From positions 3,274,200-3,338,199 of the forward strand of contig NZ_CP091740.1 of assembly GCF_022014595.1 (NCBI RefSeq): a stretch of 64,000 bases of DNA. Reading direction: 5' to 3'. Positions 44,458 to 52,690 of this stretch are shown here, in pieces (the stretch's first letter is position 1; every line of letters starts with the position of its first letter). The notes below the pieces were generated by a model, which made no database searches, was not told the DNA's origin, and worked only from the letters and a program-made list of their open reading frames with translations. The stretch comes from Solitalea lacus (GTDB taxonomy: Bacteria > Bacteroidota > Bacteroidia > Sphingobacteriales > Sphingobacteriaceae). The translations under genes were made by a program, and so were the position numbers.

Positions 44458-45516
44458 ATGCTAAAAATATTATTAATTGAAGATAATCAAGATGTTAGAG
44501 AAAATACGGCAGAAATCCTGGAGCTTTCCAATTATAAAGTTTTAACCGCCGATAACGGCAAAACAGGAGTTGAAGTTGCTTTACATGAAAAACCTGATCT
44601 CATTATTTGCGACATCATGATGCCATTACTGGATGGCTACGGGGTGTTGCACCTTTTGAGCAAGAATAAAGAAACAGCGAGCATTCCTTTTATTTTCCTA
44701 ACAGCAAAATCTGAAAAATCCGATTTCAGAAAGGGAATGGAAATGGGAGCCGACGACTACTTAACCAAACCTTTTGATGACATCGATCTGCTAAAGGCTA
44801 TAGAAATGAGGTTAAAGAAAGCAAAGCTTTTGCAACAGGGATTTAGTGGGGATGCAAAAGGAATAAAGGATTTTATTGAATATGCAAAAGGAATGGGCAA
44901 TGTTCAATTTACTACTAAAGGAAGCGAAACTTACAGTTATAAAAGGAAACATTCGCTCTATGAAGCAGGGCACCGGCCCACGGCTGTTTATTTTATTGTT
45001 AAAGGGAAAATTAAAACTTATAAGATCAACGAAGAAGGCAAAGAACTCATCACTGCCATCTACGGTCCCGGCGATTTTATTGGCTATATGGCCATTTTAC
45101 ATGAAGTTAACTATATTGATAATGCGGAGATTTTGGAAGATGCGGAGTTGATGCAGATCCAAAAACAAGATTTTTTGCAACTGATCACTACCAACACTCA
45201 AATAGCCCATCAATTCATCAAGCTGTTAACCCGAAACGTTCTGGAAAAAGAAGAAAAGCTATTAACCCTTGCCTATAATTCCCTGCGAAAGCGCGTGGCC
45301 AATGGCTTGCTGCAGGTGGCCGATAAGCTTAAAAATAACGAAGAGAATAAACCCATTATCGAATTATCAAGGGAAAATCTTGCCCATGTGATCGGTACGG
45401 CAACAGAGTCGCTCATCAGAACCTTAAGTGATTTTAAAAGCGAAAAACTAATCGACATTATCGAGGGAAAAATTATTCTCCTGGAAAAGGAGAAGCTTAA
45501 AAATCTTTTGTATTAA
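44458..45516 (+). CDS. Response regulator fused to a Crp/Fnr DNA-binding protein (REC-CRP)
   Basis: 352 aa. Receiver domain 1-120 with phospho-acceptor Asp52 (IICDIMMPLLDGYG), Thr82 and Lys104. A short linker leads to a cNMP-like beta-roll (about 150-265) and a Crp winged helix with NLAHVIGTATESLIRTLSDF. The recognition-helix Glu and Arg match those of the Crp/Fnr protein at 10893, so both may read TGA half-sites. Phosphorylation by the adjacent kinase probably controls it. The last 53 bp of the gene are copied by the transposon's 165-bp repeat, but this copy keeps its stop. Confidence 0.93.
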   Translation: MLKILLIEDNQDVRENTAEILELSNYKVLTADNGKTGVEVALHEKPDLIICDIMMPLLDGYGVLHLLSKNKETASIPFIFLTAKSEKSDFRKGMEMGADDYLTKPFDDIDLLKAIEMRLKKAKLLQQGFSGDAKGIKDFIEYAKGMGNVQFTTKGSETYSYKRKHSLYEAGHRPTAVYFIVKGKIKTYKINEEGKELITAIYGPGDFIGYMAILHEVNYIDNAEILEDAELMQIQKQDFLQLITTNTQIAHQFIKLLTRNVLEKEEKLLTLAYNSLRKRVANGLLQVADKLKNNEENKPIIELSRENLAHVIGTATESLIRTLSDFKSEKLIDIIEGKIILLEKEKLKNLLY

Positions 45517-45628
45517 AAGCTCAACTCTTAAAACTAAAATTATGGAGAAGGAAAAAGTTATATTTTGGAGAAATTTTCTTTTTCGGACATTTCTCATCGG
45601 TGTTTTATTTGCCATCATCCTTTTTATT
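45464..45628 (+). repeat. Left 165-bp direct repeat flanking the IS element
   Basis: Identical to 47234-47398. It contains the end of the REC-CRP gene, the 25-bp spacer and the first 29 codons of the small membrane protein gene. Confidence 0.97.
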
Positions 45629-45673
45629 CCTGACTTGTCCTCCCTTGTCGCACTAAAACTAATTCACTTCTGA
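45542..45673 (+). pseudogene. Truncated left copy of the small membrane protein gene
   Basis: 29 codons identical to the gene at 47312, then 14 codons read from the transposon end before a stop (43 codons in total). Produced by insertion of the element; not expected to be functional. Confidence 0.9.
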
Positions 45674-47233
45674 ATATCAGTATTTTACAGTTTTGAAAAC
45701 CGTAATTTGTCGCACTAAGCTTAAATTATGCTACGAATTCGAACTGTTACGACTGCCTCAGGAGCAAAGGCTGTTCAGGTAATTTATTATTATAAGCGAA
45801 AAAGGGTAGTCTACAAGCATATCGGTTCAGGAAGGTCAGAGGCGGAAGTCGAATCTCTTATGTTGGTCGCGCAGGATTTCATCGACAATTACACACCGAG
45901 CTTGCCGTTCAAGGAGGAAACAAAGTTTGACAATTTGATTTTCCTGGACAGAGCGCAGTTTTTAGGTGTACATTATACCTTTTTATATGAAGTACTTTCG
46001 AAAGTCGTCAACAAGGTCGGTCTATCCTATATCAAGAAACCACTATTGTTGGATCTTGTCATTATGCGGATCTTAGAGCCTGCTTCAAAATTGCGATCTA
46101 TAGAGCTGATGGATACCTATTTTGGCATTCGTCATCGAAGGCAGAGCTTTTATAAGTCAGCCAGGGATTGGCTGGAGCTGAAGCAGGATGTCGAACAGAT
46201 CGTTGTTGCCTTCGCAAAGAGCAGCTACGCGTTCAATTTCGAGCTGTTGTTCTATGATGTAACCACCTTGTATTTCGAGACTTTTGAGGAAGACGAGCTC
46301 AGGGAGAATGGCTTCTCTAAAGACAATAAATCACAACAACCCCAGATATTGGTTGCTTTGATGGTGACCAAAGAAGGCTTCCCTGTATCCTATGAGGTGT
46401 TCTCCGGCAGCACATTTGAGGGGCACACGATCCTTCCCGTCGTACAGAAGTTCATCCGCAAGCATGGCGTTGCCAATTTTACCATCGTCGCAGATGCGGC
46501 CATGATAAGTTCGGTCAATGTCCAGGCATTGGTCGAAAGTAATATCAATTATATCGTAGGTGCAAGACTGGGGAATCTTTCGAGTCCCTTGATCGAACAA
46601 ATCGATCGCTCTCTCAAGAGAGAAGACGGCCATAGCATCAGGATAAAAACCGATAATGGATATCTGATATGCAGTTATTCGGCAGTACGATACAAAAAAG
46701 ATAAGTACGAAATGGAAAAGCAGATACAGAAAGCAGAAACGATTATCCAGACTCCCTCAAAGGGTAAGAAGACAAAGTTTACCAAATCGAGAGGCGAAGT
46801 ATTAGAACTCAACCGTACGCTGATCCAAAAAACGAAAAAATTGTTGGGAATAAAAGGGTATTACACTAATCTGGAAGAAAGTGTTGCTGACAACAATACG
46901 ATAATAGGGCATTATCACGAACTGTACAGGATTGAACAGGCTTTTAGGATATCTAAAAGCGATCTTCAGACCAGACCAATTTTCCATTACAAAGAAGAGC
47001 CTATAAACCTTCACTTATTGGTCTGCTTCATGTCGCTAGTAGTATCCAAACATATTGAATTGTCAACCGAAGTATCTATAAAAAAGTTCGTAACCGAATT
47101 GAAAAAGATCACGGACGCCAGGATGGTGAATGGAATTACAGGGAAGGAAATACGCATTAGGGCCAAAATAACGCCGTTAATCGAAAAATTGGTGCAAAAT
47201 CTAAAACTGCCGCACTAAAAGGGACAAGTCAGG
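45629..47233 (+). mobile_element. IS1634-family insertion sequence with 165-bp target duplication
   Basis: 1605 bp. Terminal inverted repeats CCTGACTTGTCC (45629-45640) and GGACAAGTCAGG (47222-47233) are perfect over 12 bp. Sub-terminal TTGTCGCACTAA occurs twice near the left end and a GCCGCACTAA-like copy near the right. One transposase gene fills the element. The flanking duplication of 165 bp is far longer than the usual 2-14 bp; long, variable direct repeats are a known property of IS1634 itself. Confidence 0.93.
45728..47218 (+). CDS. IS1634-family DDE transposase
   Basis: 496 aa, intact. N-terminus LRIRTVTTASGAKAVQVIYY typical of the family; catalytic blocks FYDVTTLYFET (first Asp), IVADAAMISS (second Asp) and YRIEQAFRISKSDL (Glu). 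Apparently full length with no frameshift, and the flanking repeats are still identical, so the insertion is recent and the element may be active. Confidence 0.92.
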   Translation: MLRIRTVTTASGAKAVQVIYYYKRKRVVYKHIGSGRSEAEVESLMLVAQDFIDNYTPSLPFKEETKFDNLIFLDRAQFLGVHYTFLYEVLSKVVNKVGLSYIKKPLLLDLVIMRILEPASKLRSIELMDTYFGIRHRRQSFYKSARDWLELKQDVEQIVVAFAKSSYAFNFELLFYDVTTLYFETFEEDELRENGFSKDNKSQQPQILVALMVTKEGFPVSYEVFSGSTFEGHTILPVVQKFIRKHGVANFTIVADAAMISSVNVQALVESNINYIVGARLGNLSSPLIEQIDRSLKREDGHSIRIKTDNGYLICSYSAVRYKKDKYEMEKQIQKAETIIQTPSKGKKTKFTKSRGEVLELNRTLIQKTKKLLGIKGYYTNLEESVADNNTIIGHYHELYRIEQAFRISKSDLQTRPIFHYKEEPINLHLLVCFMSLVVSKHIELSTEVSIKKFVTELKKITDARMVNGITGKEIRIRAKITPLIEKLVQNLKLPH

Positions 47234-47398
47234 AGGGAAAAATTATTCTCCTGGAAAAGGAGAAGCTTAAAAATCTTTTGTATTAAAAGCTCAACTCTTA
47301 AAACTAAAATTATGGAGAAGGAAAAAGTTATATTTTGGAGAAATTTTCTTTTTCGGACATTTCTCATCGGTGTTTTATTTGCCATCATCCTTTTTATT
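47234..47398 (+). repeat. Right 165-bp direct repeat flanking the IS element
   Basis: Exact copy of 45464-45628. It supplies the spacer and 5' end of the small membrane protein gene, leaving that gene whole. Confidence 0.97.
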
Positions 47399-47575
47399 GT
47401 AGCAATTGCTTTTTGGAACACCTGGGTACCAAGGATTGAGGGCATATTTCATACAAACGAAACTGACTTGGCCAGGTTAACGTTATCTTTTTTCTTGAAT
47501 ATCAGAATTGTGCTACTATTTATAATGTTGGCCCCCTGCATAGCCTTGCATTGGATGAGTAAGAAGAAAAATTAG
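47312..47575 (+). CDS. Small two-helix membrane protein
   Basis: 87 aa with two hydrophobic segments (about 13-35 and 58-80), basic at the N-terminus. No family recognised. Before the insertion it lay 25 bp after the REC-CRP gene and was probably co-transcribed with it; now its upstream DNA is the right 165-bp repeat and transposon, so its expression may have changed. Confidence 0.7.
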   Translation: MEKEKVIFWRNFLFRTFLIGVLFAIILFIVAIAFWNTWVPRIEGIFHTNETDLARLTLSFFLNIRIVLLFIMLAPCIALHWMSKKKN

Positions 47576-47593
47576 GCTAACAATTACTATTAT

Positions 47594-48448
47594 TTATGAA
47601 TATTGAGATCCATGCTTGCAAATCCCTCTGCTTTCATTCAAAATTTTCTGTAATCTACCTCTTGAAATTCCAATTTTTGTAAGAAGCGAAGGATCGACAC
47701 AAATTTCTTTACAAAGAATAACTCCCTGTTCAAGCAATTTTGTTTTTTCAGCACCGGCGAGTGTGGTTAAACAGGTAACAGGATACAGACCTTCTTTATC
47801 AATTAGTTCGCGCAAACTTTCGTTTTGAGGGTAATCCCAGCCCAACAAGTACAGACCGGCACATTTGCCATATTCTATGGCATCTGATGAAAATTTGGTA
47901 TTGGTTACTACCCATCCTCTGTTAAACTTAGTTTTATAATTGAGGCCTCTCTCCCACTGATCTTCCACATCTTTAAACCGGGAATGGATGTAGAGTGGAA
48001 TTTTCACATCGCATATGTAACCCGGTTGATTATGAAACTTACATTCAATCATAAAGAGTTTATCATCCTTTTCCGCAATAATATCAATCTCATGATTCAC
48101 ACAATGCCCTTTAATAATAACATTAAGATCCGTTTTGAATCCCTGAAATTTCAAGAGCTCTGCCAGGAACTTTTCGAATGGGAAACCCGAAGGACCTAAC
48201 TGCATAATTGCTTGTTTCAGGTTATATTTTGCAGAGGTGTAATTCGTTTGTTTTTTCAACAACTTAAATGCAATATTATAGATTTCTTTGGTAGTGCTTC
48301 CATTAACGAGTTGGCTGCTTACTTTATCAACTATTGCATTAATCTCAGCATCACTCGCCCCCGCTCGTTTTAAAGAGAGTCCAAGTTTTTGAGCTGAGAA
48401 AGGAACAATTTCTCCCGATGCTTTTTCAATTAACAAAGATGATTTCAT
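47594..48448 (-). CDS. ATP-cone domain fused to a PD-(D/E)XK (Mrr-like) nuclease domain
   Basis: 284 aa. Residues about 1-90 form an ATP-cone (IEKASGEIVPFSAQKLGLSL, as in ribonucleotide reductases and NrdR). Residues about 90-210 form a restriction-endonuclease-like domain: EIDIIAEKDDKLFMIECKFH gives the D ... E-x-K active site, with QWERGLNYKTKFNRGWVVTN downstream. A C-terminal helical tail follows. Known family logic: the ATP-cone senses ATP/dATP, so the nuclease could be nucleotide-gated. It follows the unknown gene at 48475 by 26 bp. Confidence 0.82.
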   Translation of the reverse strand: MKSSLLIEKASGEIVPFSAQKLGLSLKRAGASDAEINAIVDKVSSQLVNGSTTKEIYNIAFKLLKKQTNYTSAKYNLKQAIMQLGPSGFPFEKFLAELLKFQGFKTDLNVIIKGHCVNHEIDIIAEKDDKLFMIECKFHNQPGYICDVKIPLYIHSRFKDVEDQWERGLNYKTKFNRGWVVTNTKFSSDAIEYGKCAGLYLLGWDYPQNESLRELIDKEGLYPVTCLTTLAGAEKTKLLEQGVILCKEICVDPSLLTKIGISRGRLQKILNESRGICKHGSQYS

Positions 48449-48474
48449 GGTAAACAGGAGCTGATGCTACTTTT

Positions 48475-48897
48475 TCATTCTTCATCAACTCGCTGGTCCT
48501 CAATTCGATCTTCCAGGGACATGTCATTCGCTATAGGCGTACTCAGTTGTTCACCTTCATAATTTTGTTGTTCCAGTGTCCAGTTGTCGGTCAGAGAAGT
48601 TTCTATCCATAAATTGCCCGATTTGCGAAAGACCTGTACCGATAAGCCAAATTTTTCCCAAAAGTCGTTTTCTATCATGGCAACAGTTCTTTTAGGGGCG
48701 ATATCAACAAAACCTGAAAAATGAAATTCAGTCAAATCACCTAATACTTTATTAGGAGCAATGAGTTCAGATTTGGGAGAAGGTTTGCTTTCGCGATGGG
48801 GCCGTCTAAAAAATTCGATCTTCAAGAAAGGGTATGCTGCATTAAATGCTTTCTGAATTTTTTTGATCGTATAGTCTTTTTCAATAATCAATTCCAT
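48475..48897 (-). CDS. Unknown 140-aa protein of the twin-box regulon
   Basis: 140 aa. MELIIEKDYTIKKIQKAFNA and YPFLKIEFFRRPH near the start, GLSVQVFRKSGNLWIETSLT in the middle, and an acidic tail. No domain recognised and no signal peptide. It is the first gene of a pair with the ATP-cone nuclease and has a full twin-box promoter, so it is likely expressed under the same stress. Confidence 0.75.
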   Translation of the reverse strand: MELIIEKDYTIKKIQKAFNAAYPFLKIEFFRRPHRESKPSPKSELIAPNKVLGDLTEFHFSGFVDIAPKRTVAMIENDFWEKFGLSVQVFRKSGNLWIETSLTDNWTLEQQNYEGEQLSTPIANDMSLEDRIEDQRVDEE

Positions 48898-48930
48898 AGC
48901 AGTTCTTATTTAATACAAAAATTCATGAAT

Positions 48931-48996
48931 CAAATATATTCATGAAAAAAAGTAATAAACACGATCGTAATCAGCTGAAAAGATGAGTTTGGTCAG
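48931..48996 (-). promoter_or_regulatory. Twin-box promoter of the unknown/ATP-cone nuclease pair
   Basis: Minus strand: distal box CTGACCAAACTCAT (48983-48996), proximal box CTGATTACGATCGT (48961-48974), -7 element TATATTTG with last base 48931. Distances 58.5 and 36.5 bp exactly. The proximal right half ATCGT is shared with hsp20. Confidence 0.78.
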
Positions 48997-49063
48997 GGAA
49001 AACTGAGAGATATCAGGCGGTCAAATTCCTCAATTTCATATTCCTCTTTCCCCTTTCCGTTTA

Positions 49064-49774
49064 TCAGTTCAATAGAACCAAGTAGCGTAACTTATATTTT
49101 AGTTCAGTTTCAATTTTAATAGCTTTAGGAATTAGGACCTGCTCTTCTATAATGGCATGAACATGCAGGTCTTGCTCAAAGGCTTGCAGTTGAGAAAGCA
49201 AAATACGGTGTAATGACTGATCGGAGACCGGTGGATTATACATTCGGATGGCATTGCGAATTTGCATCAGTTCGTCTTCGGTATCATGGTGCCCGGCAAG
49301 AAATTTTGTAATGGAATATTCCTCACCTGCAAGTAGATAGTGCAAAAGGTGCTTTGGGGAGTTTTCTGCATTACGCAACATCACAATATAAGGAAGCAGT
49401 TTGTTTTCTTCCTCCCTAAGGTGATTACCGAGCTCGTTGCAATAGCGTTGAAAAAAATCATGCAGGGTTTTAAGCAATGGATGATTGGATTGATAATAGT
49501 TGTGTAACAGGAGGATGCTTTGTTCTATTTCAGGCAATTTTTTTTGAAGATAAAAGGCATGCGTACGCTGGATATAGTCAACAATCAATTCAATACTGAA
49601 TGGCTCAAACGCTGCTGCTTTGAAATTATTTTCCTCAAACAAATTGAGAATGGAAAATATAAATTCCTTATCCAGACCTTTCAGATGAAGTTGAGCATAA
49701 AAATACCCTCCAGCTTTTAGCGGGTTAACCGAATAACGCTGCATTACCTGAGTTAAGAAATAATTATAGGGCAT
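49064..49774 (-). CDS. Hemerythrin-like (RIC/YtfE-related) di-iron protein
   Basis: 236 aa. The C-terminal about 160 residues contain the hemerythrin-type ligands: QRTHAFYLQKKLPEIEQSIL, FFQRYCNELGNHLREEENKL, ITKFLAGHHDTEDEL and DLHVHAIIEEQVLIPKA. This is the pattern of RIC (ScdA/YtfE) proteins that repair or sense iron centres under nitric oxide or oxidative stress, but the N-terminal DUF542 cysteine motif is absent. No twin box detected upstream. Confidence 0.8.
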   Translation of the reverse strand: MPYNYFLTQVMQRYSVNPLKAGGYFYAQLHLKGLDKEFIFSILNLFEENNFKAAAFEPFSIELIVDYIQRTHAFYLQKKLPEIEQSILLLHNYYQSNHPLLKTLHDFFQRYCNELGNHLREEENKLLPYIVMLRNAENSPKHLLHYLLAGEEYSITKFLAGHHDTEDELMQIRNAIRMYNPPVSDQSLHRILLSQLQAFEQDLHVHAIIEEQVLIPKAIKIETELKYKLRYLVLLN

Positions 49775-49922
49775 AAAATGATATCTGTAAATTAATTTAT
49801 AAGTGATACTCCGATTAATTTATATTTTTTCATGCCGTTAAAAACTGTTGTGACTACCCTTTACATGAACTCTGAAGAGGAATAAAAGCAATGATCTGCC
49901 TGGTTAAACCTCAGCAGTGCTT

Positions 49923-50762
49923 TCAGTTTATATGATCAGTTTTTACTGCTATTGAATGCAAATTCATAATTACCAGTTGGGCTAAAATATTAATCTTCGC
50001 TTTTTCTTTTTCATGTGACAAGTGATGTAATAAGACTCTTAGTTGTTTCTTTTCTTCGTCACTAATTTCACTGGCAATACCCTGATGTAAAAATGAAACG
50101 GAAACGCACAAATCATTAAACTGCTCCAACTCAGCAACAACACTTTTTATAATTTTAATTTCTTCTTCATTCCATACATAGACTGGAAAGGGCCGTTGCA
50201 ATTCTTTCTCAAACGTGCTGAAATTATGGAGGAGATCTTTTAATTTCTTGCGGATAAGATGCAAGTCGTCATCACTGTTATGATTATTGTGAATAAGTGC
50301 ATCCAGCTCGGTTATTTTTTCTTGCACAAAATTCTCGATTGCTTTTAAATGGATAACATTCGGCAATTCTTTTTTAATAATTTTTTCAGCATCAAACCAG
50401 GGATTGAAAGAAAGCTCCTTCCTTAATCTGTCTTTCCAATTGTCAAGCTCGCTTTCTAGCAGCAGCATGTATTTATAAGGCTTCTTTCTTTCATTTTTTG
50501 CAGCGTTATAAATGCGATGTATATGCAATTGTAAGTTTCTAATAATACCAGCCTTGCCATATACCTCTTTTATTCCCGCAGGTAAGAACAGATCAGTATC
50601 CGATTCATAACCTGCCATTCTAAGAAAGGCTCTGAACCTTTTTATTTCACACCACAAAAGAATAAGATCATCAAACTGCAATTCAGGCTCCATTTTTCTG
50701 GCACACTTCCTGAAAAATTTAAAAAACTTTTCAATAACGACCCGCACCTCATGATTGTTCAT
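49923..50762 (-). CDS. CHAD-domain protein
   Basis: 279 aa, all helical. DDLHLIRKKLKDLLHNFSTF is the conserved His-x-x-R-x-x-x-R/K-x-L pattern of CHAD domains, and the N-terminal half has a similar WCEIKRFRAFLRMAG. Family knowledge: CHAD binds inorganic polyphosphate. It has a twin-box promoter with a leader of about 130 nt. Confidence 0.72.
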   Translation of the reverse strand: MNNHEVRVVIEKFFKFFRKCARKMEPELQFDDLILLWCEIKRFRAFLRMAGYESDTDLFLPAGIKEVYGKAGIIRNLQLHIHRIYNAAKNERKKPYKYMLLLESELDNWKDRLRKELSFNPWFDAEKIIKKELPNVIHLKAIENFVQEKITELDALIHNNHNSDDDLHLIRKKLKDLLHNFSTFEKELQRPFPVYVWNEEEIKIIKSVVAELEQFNDLCVSVSFLHQGIASEISDEEKKQLRVLLHHLSHEKEKAKINILAQLVIMNLHSIAVKTDHIN

Positions 50763-51095
50763 AATTACTTAATACTGGAAATATTTAGTCCTATCAACCT
50801 CAGTAAATAATTCATTCTGTAATTGTTGTTCAACGCCCAACAATCCATGTCCGAGATAAGAAATCATCTATGCTGGAGCACTTTTAAAGGCAGTTATAAA
50901 TTTAACCTGAAGGCATCCGGATATGCATGAGCACAATCAAATCATGGTCTGATTCGGGTCATGATGTAAGTAACAATTGATGATTGATCCAGGAGTAGAA
51001 ACTATACAAATACTACACCCCCAACCTTAAATGATTTAAATGTTCAATATTGACGGCATTAATTTATTACATAATACCGCCTATCAGAAGTTTTA
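50763..51095. other. Regulatory intergenic region, no gene
   Basis: 333 bp between the CHAD gene and the stop of the NADP-reductase gene. Holds the twin-box promoter of CHAD (50897-50962); the rest shows no supported feature. Confidence 0.5.
50897..50962 (-). promoter_or_regulatory. Twin-box promoter of the CHAD gene
   Basis: Minus strand: distal box ATGACCCGAATCAG (50949-50962), proximal box TTGATTGTGCTCAT (50927-50940), -7 element TAAATTTA with last base 50897. Distances 58.5 and 36.5 bp exactly. Confidence 0.75.
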
Positions 51096-51755
51096 TTACT
51101 GCTGTGCAGCCACAATTTTAAAGTTGAAAGCTCCGTTACCGGTAGCCATCCATACGCGTAGCCAAATGGGTAAAACGCTTTCCGATCCTCTGGCGGTGGT
51201 AATATCGCCCAAGTCAAGCATCTCTTCTTCCTGCCAACCGAAAGATTTCAAAATACCTTTTACGGTTGCTTTAGCATCGGCATCATTACCGCTCAGGTAA
51301 ACATTGGTTGTTTCGGGCAACATGCGAGGATTGACCATAATTCCGCACCACATGGTGTTTAATGTTTTTACCACTTTTACATCCGGAAAAGCTCGCTGAA
51401 TTTGTTCGCCTAACGAGTCGGTGTTGCTAACAGCCAGCGAAGGCGGCATGCCTTTTGAATCGTCAAGCGGATTGGACACATCAATCAGAATTTTACCTTT
51501 CAGGTTTTCTGCTCCAGCCAATTTCAAAACTTCTAAGCAAGCTACACCTTTTGTGCAGTTAAAGACGACCTCTCCGAATTTTGCTGCATCAGCAAAGGTA
51601 CCTTGAGAGGCATTCCTGCCGTTCTTGCCCATCCAGGCCTCAGCTTTTTCATTAGTAGCCGAGCGGCTCCCCAATTTTACTTCGTGTCCTAATTCAATCA
51701 ATTTTGAGGCAATGGTCACTCCTACCATGCCCGTTCCTAATACTGCAATTTTCAT
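51096..51755 (-). CDS. NADP-dependent oxidoreductase (coenzyme F420-type fold)
   Basis: 219 aa. N-terminal Rossmann motif VLGTGMVGVTIASKLIELGH with NADP-preferring GSRSA after strand 2; FNCTKGVACLEVL and ILIDVSNPLDD follow. This is the NADP_oxidoreductase_F420 family; in non-methanogens the substrate is usually unknown (F420 is unlikely here). A palindromic MarR-type operator lies 25 bp upstream of the start. Confidence 0.85.
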   Translation of the reverse strand: MKIAVLGTGMVGVTIASKLIELGHEVKLGSRSATNEKAEAWMGKNGRNASQGTFADAAKFGEVVFNCTKGVACLEVLKLAGAENLKGKILIDVSNPLDDSKGMPPSLAVSNTDSLGEQIQRAFPDVKVVKTLNTMWCGIMVNPRMLPETTNVYLSGNDADAKATVKGILKSFGWQEEEMLDLGDITTARGSESVLPIWLRVWMATGNGAFNFKIVAAQQ

Positions 51756-51779
51756 TTTACATTTTAGAGATTAATACAA

Positions 51780-51791
51780 TTGTATATACAA
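51780..51791. promoter_or_regulatory. MarR-type operator upstream of the NADP oxidoreductase
   Basis: Perfect 12-bp palindrome TTGTATATACAA, sharing both half-sites with the operator between marR and the DUF2892 gene. Confidence 0.65.
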
Positions 51792-51810
51792 CTATTGATT
51801 TAAAAAAAAA

Positions 51811-52239
51811 TTATACCCCTAATTTCTTGGACAGCTCAAATACATTGGCTGTGATCAGACGCGCGTAAGAGTCGCCTAATTTTTCAGCATACATGGTGTA
51901 CATATTCCTCCAGCAACTTTTAATTAGCTCGTTTATGTATTTGGTTTTCTCCGTAGGGTAAATGAATGATTGTTTTCCTTGGTATTGCCTGTCTAAATAA
52001 CCTTGATCTACCATTTTGTCAACCAATCGAGTAATGGTGGAAGGTTTTAACTGCATAACCCCTGCTGTATCGCCGGCAGAAATACCGGGTTCTTTATTGG
52101 CTATCATCAATAAAAAACAATAAGATGGAGGCAAACCAACCGGCTTAAAAGCCTCTTCAGCCATCTCATTCATCACCCTGGCCAAAGCATTTGCTGAATA
52201 ATACAAACATCCACTAAATGAATTTTTAAGATCGCCCAT
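51811..52239 (-). CDS. MarR-family transcriptional regulator
   Basis: 142 aa. Winged helix: GISAGDTAGVMQLKPSTITR, then LVDKMVDQGYLDRQ, flanked by dimerisation helices. Cysteines at about positions 11 and 41 (SGCLYY, PSYCFLL) could sense thiol oxidants, as in OhrR. Flanked on both sides by TTGTATrTACAA sites and by an OsmC gene, so control of a peroxide or electrophile response is likely. Confidence 0.87.
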   Translation of the reverse strand: MGDLKNSFSGCLYYSANALARVMNEMAEEAFKPVGLPPSYCFLLMIANKEPGISAGDTAGVMQLKPSTITRLVDKMVDQGYLDRQYQGKQSFIYPTEKTKYINELIKSCWRNMYTMYAEKLGDSYARLITANVFELSKKLGV

Positions 52240-52278
52240 CCCTGAATAATTTCTGCTTCGCTAAGATAAAGAACCTTT

Positions 52279-52314
52279 ATTTGTATGTACAAATATTTTT
52301 AAACTATAAATTTG
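52279..52314 (+). promoter_or_regulatory. MarR operator and promoter of the DUF2892-OsmC pair
   Basis: Operator ATTTGTATGTACAAAT (52279-52294), palindromic except for the central two bases, followed by a perfect -7 element TAAATTTG (52307-52314). The operator covers the expected -33 region, so bound MarR should block transcription of the rightward genes. Confidence 0.7.
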
Positions 52315-52411
52315 AACAAACATGATCCTGACGAAAAACACCTTGGCTCGTGACTTTGATCACATTATAACACACAAAAACCCTGTAAACTTGTAAGAAA
52401 AACATAGAAAA

Positions 52412-52627
52412 ATGAAGCGAAATATGGGAAATGCAGATAGAATGATCAGGTTGATCATTGCTGCGATGATTGTAATCTTATATTTTACCGACTTTTTAAC
52501 TGGTACATGGAGTATTATTTTATTGGTTTTGGCCGGTGTATTTGTTACGACAAGTGCGATTGGTTTTTGCCCGCTTTATGCACCTTTGGGAATTAATACT
52601 TGCAGTATAGCCAAAAGCACGAAATAA
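52412..52627 (+). CDS. DUF2892 (YgaP-like) small membrane protein
   Basis: 71 aa. NMGNADRMIRLIIAAMIVIL, a second helix LLVLAGVFVTTSAIGFCPLY and the PLGINT ending match the YgaP-type transmembrane domain, which is often found near rhodanese or OsmC genes. Function not settled. First of two genes behind the MarR operator. Confidence 0.85.
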   Translation: MKRNMGNADRMIRLIIAAMIVILYFTDFLTGTWSIILLVLAGVFVTTSAIGFCPLYAPLGINTCSIAKSTK

Positions 52628-52690
52628 TGATTGAATAAGTCATTTTTTTTAACATTAATAATCGGCTTTTTAAGAAATATACATTTAACC

